From: Carya illinoinensis
Taxonomy: Eukaryota; Streptophyta; Magnoliopsida; Fagales; Juglandaceae
NCBI RefSeq assembly: GCF_018687715.1
Contig: NC_056756.1
Location: forward strand, 1,922,001-1,986,000
Reading direction: 5' to 3'
DNA: 64,000 nucleotides
In this document: positions 1-11,018 of the stretch, in pieces
How positions within the stretch are numbered: the first letter of the stretch is position 1
How the letters are laid out: each line of letters starts with the position of its first letter
The notes under the pieces: model-generated
Databases searched by the model: none
What the model saw: only the letters and a program-made list of their open reading frames with translations
Told to the model about the DNA's origin: nothing
Program-made: the position numbers and the translations under genes

Positions 1-113
1 TCCAAAAAAAAAAAAAAAAAAAGATAAGATAAAAGTTCAATTGCTCAAGCTAGGTTTGGGTTGGAGGGGAATTTAATATTACTCGTTATTCTTGTGAGTG
101 AGCAGGGGATTCT

Positions 114-2781
114 ATGATTTCTAGAGCTATGTCCGAGTTTTCTGATTTCATTTCTGAGCTGCAGCTGGTTGATTTACAAATGGTGGGAGGGGACTGTACG
201 TGGTCAAATGGGAGAGCATGGTCCCGGCTGGACAGATTCTCGGTTTCGGCTTCTTGGGAAGCACTCTTTCTGGAATTGAAACAGAAAAGACTGCAGCGAA
301 TTGTTTCAGACCGTTATCCTATCTTGTTGGATTGTGGTGGCATTGTTAGTGGAAAGATATATTTTAAATTTGAAAATATGTGATTGGAGGGTGAGGGTTT
401 TATTGAAAGGGTAAGCAGGTGGTGGGTTTCATATCAGTTTTCTGGTACTCCAAGTTTTGTTTTGGCTGGTAAGCTTAAGGTGTTAAAACAGGATTTGAAA
501 AGATGGAATGTGGAGGTTCTTGTCAATGTCAATAATAAAAGAAAACAGCTTATGGAGCAGCTGTGTATTTTGGAAAAAGGAGATGAAGGGTGAAATATCC
601 TATGAGGCAAAGGAGAAGAAGAAAGGTGTAATGGCAGAAATTGAAAAGCTCACTCTTATGGAAGAAATTTCGTGGAGGCAAAAATCAAGAATTCTTTGGC
701 TGAATGAAGGTGACAAATGTACGAAATTCTTTCACAAAATGGCTAATTCACACCGTAGACATAATGCTATTAAGGTTCTTCTTGTAGGTGATAATGTTAT
801 TACCGATAATGGGGAGATTGGAGATCTTTTTGTGAGTTATTATGAGAAGCTTTTTCAAGAAGAATATTCTTGGAGACCTATGTTAGATGGGCCGTCTTTC
901 GGGTCCATTGATCAGCTTAGTGTAGTTCAGTTGGAGAGGAATTTTGAGGAAGAGGAAGTTCTTGCTGTTGTTAAAGGTATGTCTAAAGATAATGCATGGG
1001 GTCCGGATGGATTTTCTATGGCATTTCTTCAAGCTTGTTGGGATATTGTGAAGGAAGACATTACAAAAGTTTTTGGGGAATTTTATTCTTTCTTAAAATT
1101 TGAGAAGAGTTTTAATACTACATTCATCGCTCTTATTCCTAAAAAGGCGGGCGCTGTAGATACGAGGGATTTTGGCCCTATTAGCTTGGTGAATGGGATG
1201 TATAAGATCATTTCTAAGGTGCTAGCTAACCACATGAGTGTAGTCATGGACAAGATTATTTTGAAGTATCAGAATGCATTTGTGAGGGGAAGACAAATCC
1301 TGGATTCAGTTTTAATTGCTAATGAAATGTTTGGAAGGCAGAATTAGAATGGGTAAATCTGGAATCTTAGTTAAACTGGACATGGAAAAGGCTTTTGACC
1401 ATGTCAATTGGGACTTTCCTCTTTATTTACTTGGGAGATTTGGTTTTGGAGAGAAGTGGTGTTCATGGATAAAACATTATATTTCGATGGCCAGATTTTC
1501 TTTATTGGTGAATGACACTCCGGTGGGTTTTTTTAATAGCTCCCGTGGACTAAGGCAAGGAGACCCTTTATCTCCTTGTCTTTTTGTATTAGTTATGGAT
1601 GCTTTGAGGCGTATGATTGAAGTGGCTGTGAAGAGGAATTTTTTGTCGGGATTTATGGTGGGAGATTGACTTACGGGGCAGCATTACAGTTTCACATTAC
1701 TTTTTGCAGACAATACTTTAATACTTAGTGATTCAAGTCAAGATCATCTCCGTACTTTGAGAGCCTTGTTGCTAAGCTTTGAAGCTGTTTAAGGACTTAG
1801 AATTAACTTAGCTAAGTCTGAAATTGTTACGGTGGGTACAGTCAGGAATAGAGAGGACAGCCTGATCAGATTATTGGGGAAGATTATATGATATGAAAAC
1901 TGATCAGAATGGAGAGGACAGCTTGCCGTGGTTGCAAACAAATAACTCCAGATTTACCGTAGAATCTTTTTATAAGGCATTAATCATTCAGGGAGTAAAG
2001 ACTATCCCTGGAAATGTATTTGGAGGGCAAAGATGCCTAGTAAAGTTGTTTTTTTCTGTTGGTTGGTGCCTCTTGGAAAAACATTAACCATGGATAATTT
2101 GAGGAAGGGAGGCTTTTTTGTGGGTGATTGGTGTTTTATGTGTAAGAAGGATGGTGAATCTGTTAACCATCTTTTTCTTCCTTGTGAGGTGGCAACAATT
2201 TTGTGGAATGAGATTTTTTTTTTTTTTTTTCGATAAGTAAAAATATTATATATATCAAAAGGAGTAACCAAGTACATTGGACGTATACAAGAAAACACTT
2301 AGCCCATACTAGAGAGCTCGTAAAACACTACCCAAAATACTCAAGCCCAACCCCTTGCTCCCCATAAAACTAATCCTCTACCCGAAAAAAACCCACCACG
2401 AGAATGTCTTCACAATGCCCTCCCTTTACCCTTCCCTTGACTTGTGAGCTACCTCCCTTAGCATCGTAGTTGATTGCCCATGAAAGACGCTTTATCTCCC
2501 TGCTTTTCTTAAAATTTAATTTGGTTTCACGCGCGTGGAAAGAGATTTTGGCAAAGGTAGGCATTGCTTGGGTGATGCCTATGCATGTGGCAGATTTTTT
2601 AGCTTGCTGGCAAGGTTTAGTGGGATTTAGAGGCAGTGCAGCAGCGTGGAGGATGATTCCCTTATGTTTGTTTTGGTGCTTATGGCTTGAAACAAATGGG
2701 AGGTGTTTTGAAGATTGTGAACGTTCTATGGGGGAGTTTAGGGAATTTTTCTTTAGCACTTTTAAGTTTTTGGGTGAATAA
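114..2781 (+). pseudogene. LINE ORF2 remnant (endonuclease end, reverse transcriptase, zf-RVT)
   Basis: Pieces in several frames are seen: 114-383 (end of the exonuclease-endonuclease-phosphatase domain, SRLDRF and LLDCGG), 508-1347 and 1316-1669 (reverse transcriptase, with WGPDGF, IPKK, GRQILD, DMEKAFD and [10 protein letters not shown]), then LLFADNTLIL at about 1700. The catalytic pair normally reads FADD; here codon 1712-1714 is AAT, giving FADN. Sequence between the end of the RT and the zf-RVT domain (about 1893-2236, WCFMCKKDGESVNHLFLPC) is much shorter than usual, so an internal deletion is inferred. The last coding part resumes after the nested insertion (about 2535-2781). Many stops and frame changes show it cannot make enzyme. 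Confidence 0.9.
2218..2534 (-). mobile_element. Nested 3' fragment of a second LINE
   Basis: About 317 bp interrupt the 3' coding part of the host LINE. On the minus strand the fragment ends in TTTTTACTTATC followed by an A-tail (the T-run at 2212-2232) and contains a TTGTATACGTCCAATGTACTTGG block typical of plant LINE 3' ends. It is flanked by GTGGAATGAGATTTT (2203-2217) and GTGGAAAGAGATTTT (2535-2549), a 15-bp target site duplication with one mismatch. It is 5'-truncated and opposite in orientation to its host element. It belongs to a related but different subfamily from the host LINE. Confidence 0.85.
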
Positions 2782-3309
2782 TCTTGTAAGGGATGGGAAC
2801 ATTTGTCATGTTTTATTTTAGTGCTGTTTTTGCTTTAGCTTGTATTTAGGTGTACTCCCTTGTATACATCTTGTGTACTTGGGCTATGCCTATTTACTTG
2901 GAATAAAATCTCTTATTAACTATTAAAAAAAAGGTTTGGGTTGGATATTTCTATAAAATTGGGCTGGAATGAAATGCAGGAGTTCCCAAAAGATAAAACA
3001 AAATAAGAACTGCCATTAATAAAGGTGTTGAGCTGCAAAAATATCCACTCTACATTTCCAACCAAAACCTACCAAACACCACTGCCTGAAATGGATTAAT
3101 GGTAAATTGACACACGCAATAATAGCCGCATCAGAAACTTCTTTTATTTTTCTTTTTCCAAAAAAAAAAAAAAAAAATCCCATTATTTAGCTTGATAAAA
3201 CTTGTAATGCTTTGGCATGCAATAAGGACCACAGAAGTAAAGCAAGGAGAGGCAGAACATGCCAATTGGCTCAAGACAATTGAATCAAAAGATTCTGCAT
3301 AGAATTTAC

Positions 3310-5234
3310 CTTAATCAGTTTTCCATTTGCTGTCAAATACTTTAATTTTGCTGACAACAACCTCTTAAAGTCTGTCGGTGCCCAATATTGTTCCTATAAA
3401 ATGAGAAATTCACTGGCTTCAGAAGACCATGAAGATAATACATAAATGGATACAAGAAAAGCATCGTCCCTACTTCTGCACAATCTCAATGATGAATAAG
3501 CATAAGCACACATGTTCAATGGTGTCACTAATGACTTGCTCTATATGATTATAAATGAACCAGACAAGCTAAGTGTCACACCATTTTAAGGCTCAGTGAG
3601 CAAGCCTTATTAATTAAATTCCAGTTATAGCCATGAAAGGAATAAGAAATGCAGGGTGGAAATGAAATGTCGGGTTATATTTGAAACTCAGATGTGAAGT
3701 TTTACCATGATACAAACAAGAAAACATCTGATGTAACGAGAAATGCCGTGTGTGTATTGTCTATAAGGTTGATGGTGTCAGTTACTATGCAGGAACTGTC
3801 ACTTTGGGATTGCACAGGAATAAAATAAGGAGGGGGCGCAATTAGATGTGCCCAATAACATTTACGTGGGTCCTTTTCATGACGTGCAAGTAGATGTCTA
3901 ATATCATATAGTTACATAACATCCCAAGTTTAATGCCCAAAATCCTATATACAGAAGCAAAACTAGAGGTTGACAGTAAGTCATCACAAAGTTGACTGCA
4001 GGTCCCTCAGGCCCAAACTATCAAAATTAACCATTTAGATCCACAATGGAAAGTATGTGAGCCATGCCATAGTCTCACAAATACAGAAATTTTGTAAGTT
4101 TATAATTGTGATACTCAACTAAAATCAATGTAAGATCATAAAGCCATTACAACAGCATTAAAATTGATCAAGTCATGATACTAAAAAGTCTCATGGACCA
4201 TCCACTGAAGAACGGCATGCATTGTATTCCATGATATTTTGCTTTAAAAATGGAAGACTACCTCAATGTATGTAGCAATAGTTGTCTTATTAGAACCACT
4301 GGGCTCCTTCAAATTGACTATAGCCTCAAATATAAGATTGTCCAACCTATAAAAATGAATCTGAAAGATAAAATGGTATACAAATAAACACATAATGTGA
4401 ACACAAAATTTCTATTGCTATTAAACAATATTGCGGTCATCCAAAAACAGCAAGAGACCAATAATTCCATGAGCCAGTAGCATAGTGCCATGAAACTACT
4501 TTCCACGTACCAGGATTATGGAAATAAGATGCTAAAACAACAATTGCCAAAATTTCTAACCTTACAATAGATCTCTTTGGAACAGGAACCTTCAGTGTAT
4601 CATTAGAATCTACAAGAGGCTTAGCATCCACAATATCTTCATCGCTATGAACAACAGTAGTGAGAGCTATGGAGTTCTCATCCTGCTTAGGGACCTGTGG
4701 CACCCTTTTTACAGCTAACCTTGCCTTATCTCTGGAGCCCCATCCATTCGCCATTACACTCATATTTCTCCACTTGTCCTACCAACCATCAAAAGCAAAT
4801 TACTTTTTGTTATGATATGGACCTCGCCGAGGTAGGCCCCTGTATAGCGGGTAACCAAGGGAACTCCTAGCATACAATTGAACCCAAGATTTCAGGTCTA
4901 CCTACAGCTCGTCCCAAGCCCACCCTTAGACCACTAGGCATCAAAAGCAGGCTAATTAATTAATCATTTTATGGAAGATATTATACAGTTCGGGATAAAA
5001 CTTTTGTTTCATTTATTCATGATGGGAACATTGAAAAGGTGCATAACTAAACTCCACTTGGTAAATAAATTCAAAAGAACACACCTTGAGATCTACATTT
5101 GAACGCAGATACAAGACACCACTAAATTCTGGATCTTTGAGTATCGTGCGCCATTTTCCAGCTCCATGCTTAATAACCCCAGCTTTAAGTGCAGCTTCCT
5201 CTTCTTGGGTCCATTTCTGCTTAGGAGCACCCAT
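3310..5234 (-). CDS. TRB1: Telomere repeat-binding factor, single-Myb-histone type (TRB1-like), 3' part outside window
   Basis: Four exons are visible, read from high to low coordinates: 5234-5085, 4778-4561, 4346-4262 and 3393-3310, with GT-AG borders and consistent phases. Exon 1 starts at the ATG at 5232-5234 ([19 protein letters not shown]). Exons 1 and 2 give an N-terminal Myb domain ending in the telobox motif VDLKDKWRNM. Exons 3 and 4 give a linker-histone H1/H5-like domain ([17 protein letters not shown], then [20 protein letters not shown]). The usual C-terminal coiled-coil exon is not in the window and should lie left of position 1, so the LINE at 66-2931 sits in intron 4. The family binds telomeric repeats and telobox promoters in the nucleus and recruits Polycomb proteins. 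No lesion is seen in the visible exons. A MULE lies about 1 kb upstream of the ATG. The paralogue (TRB1, 2 or 3) is not certain. Confidence 0.9.
4803..4940 (-). mobile_element. tRNA-derived SINE in TRB1-like intron 1
   Basis: On the minus strand this reads GCCTAGTGGTCTAAGGGTGG (A-box-like) and, about 35 bases later, TGGGTTCAATTG (B-box-like), followed by a non-tRNA body and a weak A-rich tail ending near 4800. This layout is that of plant tRNA-related SINEs with an internal Pol III promoter. It sits in the intron between exons 1 and 2, in the same orientation as the gene. No clear target site duplication was found. It is not a functional tRNA: the cloverleaf arms do not pair. Confidence 0.6.
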
Positions 5235-6190
5235 CAAGAGTAGCACAAATATGTGCACCCAAAGAATCTGATGTGCCGAACAGTGCTCATCATTAGCAGA
5301 TGCACTCAGCAGCCAGGAAATTTATATCAAACTGGTATGAAGTTGCATATCCGATTATACTAAAGCGCCCTCAATTATCTTACTTTTGTTGGGGTATGGA
5401 CTTGTCAAAAAAATATATCTTACTTTTGTTAAAAATGACATCCAAGAACCTTGAATCTAAACGGATTAAACGATTTATTCAGGATCGTGTCCGCTACCCA
5501 AACAACAATTTCTCTATGAGTTTGTTAACTTGATGACCCAGAAGAATAAAGAATAGCAATTCCCTCAAATCATTTTATAAGAAACGCATCCACCCCATCC
5601 AGTTTGTTCAGATATAAACTAGAAATTCACAACCCAAATCAAAATGTTCCCTTTACGGGGCATGCACAAACTTCAGAATATATTAATGTTTCAATGCACA
5701 AACATGTTTCTTCCAAGAGTTATTAACGAACAAATAAAACCTAACTCACAATATAAATTTCATACTCCAATAGACGGAGCTCCGGATTCCACAAACAGGT
5801 AAACTAAAGACAAATGAAATCAACCGCTAAAATCACGAGGAAATTAGAGAACGGGAAAAATACGAATCTGAAAGAAGAAAAATTACCAGACGATGTAGGA
5901 TTAGGCAATGTAAATAACAACGATTATTTGTACCTATTTCCCGTTTATATTTTGCTTCGGTTCTAAATGTTGTGTGCGTTCGTTTTTGGGGTCTGGGATT
6001 TGTAATTCCGTTGCGAAATGGGAGAGAATTAGGGCACGGCTGCCCCTCCTAAGCAAGACGACAATTTTAGGAAAGGACGTTGAGTCGTTGACTATTTTCT
6101 CTATCGCGGTCTTTTCTTGGTTTTTCATTTTTATTTTATGTTTTTAACCATTCTATTCTTTAATTTTGACACAATTACCACGGAGATGAA
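5235..6190. other. TRB1-like upstream region: leader and proximal promoter
   Basis: No coding gene is seen. On the minus strand this is the leader and proximal promoter of the TRB1-like gene; a 5' UTR intron is possible. The promoter is cut off at 6191 by the MULE, so the distal regulatory DNA now lies beyond 12.5 kb. Confidence 0.5.
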
Positions 6191-6199
6191 TAATGTTAA
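6191..6199. repeat. MULE target site duplication, left copy
   Basis: TAATGTTAA, identical to 12488-12496. Confidence 0.85.
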
Positions 6200-6305
6200 C
6201 AGGGCCTCTTCTAGACGGTCACGCCGTTCTCCTTCAGTAAACGGCAGCAAATAATAGAATGACACGTCAGCCATTCACATTTAATATACATGAACTGCAT
6301 CACAC
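6200..6305 (+). repeat. MULE left terminal inverted repeat
   Basis: This pairs with the reverse complement of about 12385-12487. Shared ordered blocks are CACGCC, AAACGGCA, CACGT, ATTC and CTGC. The outermost about 18 bases are poorly conserved between the two ends. Confidence 0.7.
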
Positions 6306-7249
6306 ACGATTACAAAATTAAAACCAATGGAGCCAAAACCAGTCCATTTCCCTCCCGTCTATACTCAAATACTAGCGCCGCACAGCCCTCCCTTGCACTC
6401 CCGATCGGCGATTCTTTTTCGGCAAAACTGCAGCCCCGCACAGCCATCTATTCCGTATAAAGTTGAAACTCGTTTACATTCCAGACCGTCGATTCGATTC
6501 CGACAAAACTGCACAAAGTATAATCTGCTATTTCGGTATAACGACGAAACTCCCTTGCACTCCAGATCGGCGAGACTGCCCCGCACAGCCATCTATTCCG
6601 TCGTAGACCTCCAGCCTGCCCAAACTTCAGCACTGTCGCACCCTTCACAACCCGCACATGGTAAGTTTGCAAAATAACAGCTATTGAGATTTGGGTTTTT
6701 CAGAGTGATTTTTTTGAATGATTGTAGTGAGAATGATTAATTAAGTAGAGGTAAAAATGAAATTAATTTTGAGATTTGGTTTTCAAATAGATATTTTTGA
6801 ACTGAATGCTTCTTGTAATAAAAATGAATAATTAATTTCACACTAACACTCTCTTGCATTGTAGTAGTGAGAATGAATAATTATCACGCTTTCAAATTAA
6901 TTTTTCTTTTAATTTCACGTTAAATACCCAATTAATATATTAAGAGAAGGATTTATAATTTTCTAAAAATTATGATGATCATTCGAAGCCAAAGCTAGAG
7001 GATCTTATAATTTATTAAGATTGTTGTTTATATTTTAAGTATTTCATCATATAGATACCGTAAAAACTAGAGGATCTTTCAGCGATTAATGTTTTGGGGA
7101 TCTTTCAGCCATTAAGTAGAAGTTGATGTAATGTTGAAGAAGGCAGGAATTTATTTCAAAGATTGCTACTGTTTTAATCTTGTGTAAAACCTACAAGATA
7201 AGAAACTCTTAAAAATTATTTATTTTGTTCCGACATTAAATCTTTTTCT
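6306..7249. other. MULE left subterminal region
   Basis: Between about 6390 and 6610 it contains an imperfect tandem repeat: variants of TTGCACTCCAGATCGGCGA and CCGCACAGCCATCTATTCCG occur two to three times. This explains the open frames seen there on both strands. The rest is AT-rich with no recognised gene and may serve as leader and promoter of the transposase. Confidence 0.55.
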
Positions 7250-9741
7250 TTGTTTTATGTTGTAATGAAAGATATTCTGTCGAGTTTGAATAGCGATGAA
7301 GTTGAGGTAATGATGAGTAGAAATTGCCGTGATATTGAAGATGATACTATTGAGACTGATTCTGGAGTACAACAAGATGATATGAATGTGGAAGATTGTG
7401 TGAATGTGGAAGATGGAGTGGATGTGGGAGATGGAATTAATAATATTTCCAGTTCAAGTAGTGGTGTTTTTGAGCCATTCGTTGGGAAGGAGTTTGATGA
7501 GGTAGAAGACGCCGAAGCATTTTACAAGGCGTATGCAAGACGAACGGGTTTTGCAACTAGGACCAACCATACTCGATTATCAAAAGATAACAGAAAACTA
7601 ATTCTAGTAGAGTATGTTTGCTCAAGGGAAGGATTTCGACGTAAAAGTCGGAAACAAATTGAACGAAAAATTCCTGAACCTGCTGAAACAAAAATTGGGT
7701 GTAAAGCAACGATGTGTATAAAAAATGATTGTGAAAAGTGGACAGTATGCAAGTTCGTCCGTGAACACAACTATGAGCTACTTACACCGAGAAGCACGAG
7801 TTTGCTTCGTGGACATAGAGGCGTAACACGTGTAAAAAAAAAAACTCATTCTCACTTTAAATGAGTCCGGTGTACCGACAAGGAAGATAATGTCGGTGTT
7901 GAGCAAAGAATCAGGTGGTGATTTTAACATTGGATGTATTGGTAAGGACGTCAAGAATTATTTGAAAAATAAAAGAAGGAAATTATTTGAAGAGGGAGAT
8001 GCACAAAGGTTGTATGTCTACTTTCTTGATAGGCAATGTAAAGAACCTGGGTTTGTGTATTCCATGCAAGTTGGTGAGAATGGGTGTATGGGAAGTTGCT
8101 TTTGGGCAGATGCAAGATCAAGGGCTGCGTATCAATATTTTGGGGATGTTGTCACCTTTGATGCGACATATTTGACAAATATTTATAAGATGCCGTTTCT
8201 CCCATTTTCAATAGTTAATCATCATCACCAAACAATCATGTTTGGTTGTGCATTGTTAGTTAATGAAACAGCTGAATCATATATTTGGCTACTGAGAACA
8301 TGGCAAGAGGCAATGCTTGGGCGTGCCCCTTCAACCATAATTACTGATGATGACAAGGCGATGGCGAAAGCCATTGGTGTGGTATTCCCAAATACAACTC
8401 ATAGGTTGTGCCTATGGCATATTTTACAAAAATTCCTAGAACATTTGGCACATGTGTATAACAAGTTTCCGGACTTTCAAAAAGATTTCCGTCATTGTAT
8501 CCATGAGACAATAACGACTGATGAGTTTGAGCAAGAATGGAGCTCAATACTAGGGAAGTATAGTCTACTAGATAATGATTGGCTGCAAAATCTTTACAAC
8601 CGATGGGATAAGTGGGTTCCAGCTTACTTACAAACCACGTTTTGTGCCGGTATGTCAACATCTCAAAGGAGCGAAAGCATGAATAAATTTTTTAAAGATT
8701 GTGTTCGTTCAAGCACGATGGTGAGTGATTTTGTGCATCAATACGAGAAAGCCTTAGATGCACGTTATTTCAAGGAGAAAGAGAAGGACGTGCAAACAAA
8801 ATCGACACAGGCTGTTATGAAAACTTTATGGAAAATTGAAGCAGATGCAGCCTCAGTCTATACAAGGAAGTCTTTCATGATCTTCCAGGATGAGCTCTTT
8901 AATAGCCAACGGTACATTCCAATCAAAGTTGGAAAAGAGGGCGAAAGAAGGATATACGGAATCACACCGAATGGCAAAGAGCAACCTATTTATCATGTGA
9001 CCTTGGAGAGTGGAGATGCGAAGGCAATATGCACATGCCATATGTTTGAGTTTGTGGGGATTCTTTGTAGGCATATCCTATGTGTCATTGGGAAGAAATC
9101 GAAATTAGATATGTTGCCACATCATTATATTCTAGAGAAATGGACCATCAATGCTAAGAGTTGGGCCAATCTTGACATACCAAATTTTGATGGCCATGTA
9201 ATGACACACGATGATCCAATGATGAGAAAAAGCAAGTTGATGATGCAATTCTATGATATTGCCGAACTTGACTCACAATCACCACAAAAATACAACCATC
9301 TCTCTCTTGCCTTAGACAAGGTCCACAAGGAGTTGCTCTTTATGGAAGATATTGAGGGAGAAAAAAATATAGAAGGTGGAAATATGTCATAGAATGATTC
9401 GCAAGTGTTGAAATCCCAAGTTGTATCAAATTTTTCTCAAATTTGACAAGATCCTCCAAGGGTGCCAACAAAGGGCCGACCAAAAGCGTTGAGAGCAAAA
9501 AATCCGAAAGAGACTCAAAGCACGAAAAAAAGGCGTTGTAACATTTGTAAGACTGAGGGTCATGCTAAGAACAACTGTCCTTCAGTAAGGTTGGTTTAAA
9601 GTTAAAAAATTTGTGTTGCAAATTTTTTGTGTTTTAATCACTACAAGTTAATTTTTTATAGTTTATTATCTTTTATGTAGGGATCTTAGAAATACAGGTG
9701 GGAACATATCTCAAAACTTGGATCCGTCGGGTCAAACATGA
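7250..9741 (+). pseudogene. FAR1/FHY3-type MULE transposase, frameshifted
   Basis: The N-terminal part (7250-7864) has an acidic leader and a FAR1 DNA-binding domain (PFVGKEFDEVEDAEAFYKAY, CSREGFRRKSRK, GCKATM). An 11-base A-run at 7834-7844 shifts the frame by one; reading resumes as LILTLNESGVPTRKIMSVLS into 7890-9392. That part holds the MULE transposase core (DARSRAAYQYFGDVVTFDAT, PSTIITDDDKAMAKAI, HRLCLWHI) and a SWIM zinc finger (CTCHMFEFVGILCRH). In the same frame, past stops TAG 9390-9392 and TGA 9444-9446, comes a CCHC knuckle (CNICKTEGHAKNNC), then a likely intron (9590-9680) and a last short exon to 9741. The family cuts and moves MULEs; domesticated relatives are light-signalling transcription factors. 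Here it lies inside element TIRs, so it is transposon-borne. The frameshift could be an assembly error in the homopolymer. Confidence 0.88.
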
Positions 9742-10682
9742 GTTTGGTGTTTTAAATGATGTGGGGATCAAATGTGATGGTGTTGTTTTTTAAATTATTC
9801 TTATCTGCATGTAATTGTTTTGTTTTGTGTTTTTTTTCTTATGTTATAGTTAATAAGAGTGAAGAATTGTATTGGTTGGCTTAGAGATGAAGTTGGAGGA
9901 TTGCAATGATGGCTCAATTCCGTAGGGTTAATGGAGATGTTCATTTTGGAAATGTGTTGTAATCGAATGTGATGGTGGAAATGTTATGTATTTATTGGAT
10001 ATTCAGATTTTAGCAATTTAGTGTAATGTTGATGATGTGCATTTCCAGATTTTAAGATTTTAGCAAGTTAGTGTAATGATGATGATGTGCATTTCCAGAT
10101 TTTCAGATTTTAGCAAGTTATGATTTTCAGATTTTAGCAAGTTATTTCCATTTTGATGATGTATGTTTTTAGATTTTCAGATTTTAGCATTTTCAGATTT
10201 AAGCAAGTTATTTCCATGTTGATGATGTATGTTTTCAGATTTTCAGATTTTAGTATTTTCAGATTTTCAGATTTTAGCAAGTTATGATTTTCAGATTTTA
10301 GCAAGTTATTTCCATGTTGATGATGTGCATTTCTAGATTTTAGCAAGTTAGTGTAATATTGATGATGTGCATTTTCAGACCAACCTGTATTCTACCGAAT
10401 GGCAAAGAGTTCATTGGTGTTTTCTACCAACAGATTCTAGAATAGACATTTGGCACTGTTTTTTACCAATAGTTTCTGGAATAAGAGCATGTATTTTGCA
10501 CAAAGTCAGAAATTACAACATAAGTATCATTACATTTCTAACATAAGTATCATTACATCCCAAAAGTACTAGTTTCAACAAAAATACAGGTGGTAATTCG
10601 CAAACAGCCTAATACCCATAGGTTGTAACTATTGGCCTACATACATAATTGTTGCTACGATACAAGATTATTACAGCCCAAG
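9742..10682. other. MULE spacer with simple tandem array
   Basis: No gene is seen. Between about 10010 and 10375 the sequence is a degenerate array built from CAGATTTTAGCAAGTTA and a GATGATGTGCATTTCCAG/GATGATGTATGTTTTCAG block, repeated at irregular 40-110 base spacing. It lies between the two convergent MULE ORFs, where their terminators would be expected. Confidence 0.7.
10010..10375. repeat. Degenerate tandem array inside MULE
   Basis: The motif ATTTTAGCAAGTTA occurs about seven times and GATGATGT about seven times, interleaved. It has the look of slippage or unequal-exchange expansion. Confidence 0.75.
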
Positions 10683-11018
10683 TCAGTACAAAGACCATGA
10701 CAACAATAAAGCTTTTAGCGTTCCCTTATACTTCTTCTCCATAGCGGTAAATTTGGCTTGTTCAGTGATTACACGTTCTTAGTTTAATATGTCGTTCCTT
10801 CTTTGAGCTAGCTCTAACGTCAACTTGCAACATGTATTTAGTTCCATTTCAAGATCAACCCATTCAAAGAATCCACATTGCTTCTTGATTTTATAGTTTG
10901 GACAGTTGTAAAAGCGCCTACCAAAACTAGTAGCCTTGCCCGAAATTCTTAGCTTAGATGGAATCCCACAGTAGCAGAATGGCCTCTCGAAACTGTCACT
11001 GCTGTCTTCGTATTTCAT
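10683..11018 (-). pseudogene. GRF-type zinc-finger protein of MULE, premature stop
   Basis: Read from 11018 downward, the ORF starts MKYEDSSDSFERPF and has a GRF zinc finger: CYCG, then about 27 residues to NCP, then C-GFFEWVD. It breaks at a TAA at 10779-10781, after which the same frame continues as a charged, coiled-coil-like tail (ERVITEQAKFTAMEKKYKG) to a TGA at 10683-10685. Short GRF-finger proteins with a C-terminal helix are often found antisense to the transposase in plant MULEs. Their role in transposition is not established. Host capture is an alternative, but the position inside the TIRs favours a second MULE gene. Confidence 0.75.

Larger units (their letters stand above)
66..2931 (+). 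mobile_element. 5'-truncated L1-type LINE with 14-bp target site duplication
   Basis: The element is bounded by a perfect 14-bp direct repeat, AGGTTTGGGTTGGA, at 52-65 and 2932-2945, and ends in a short A-run, as expected for target-primed reverse transcription. Reading starts inside the endonuclease domain (GG-TWSN and SRLDRF motifs), so the 5' end including ORF1 is missing. Reverse transcriptase and a zf-RVT domain follow, then a 3' UTR containing CTTGTATACATCTTGTGTAC. It lies in intron 4 of the TRB1-like gene, in the opposite orientation to it. A second, inverted LINE fragment is nested at 2218-2534. The 3' UTR matches a shorter tail at 61122-61228. Element identity is clear; exact family is not assigned. 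Confidence 0.93.

Noticed and set aside
4803..4940. Possible tRNA gene
   Set aside because: A- and B-box-like motifs are present but the acceptor and anticodon arms do not pair, and a non-tRNA body follows; a SINE fits better.
6327..6677. 116-codon frame at the MULE left end
   Set aside because: Composed of tandem subterminal repeat copies readable on both strands; no domain.
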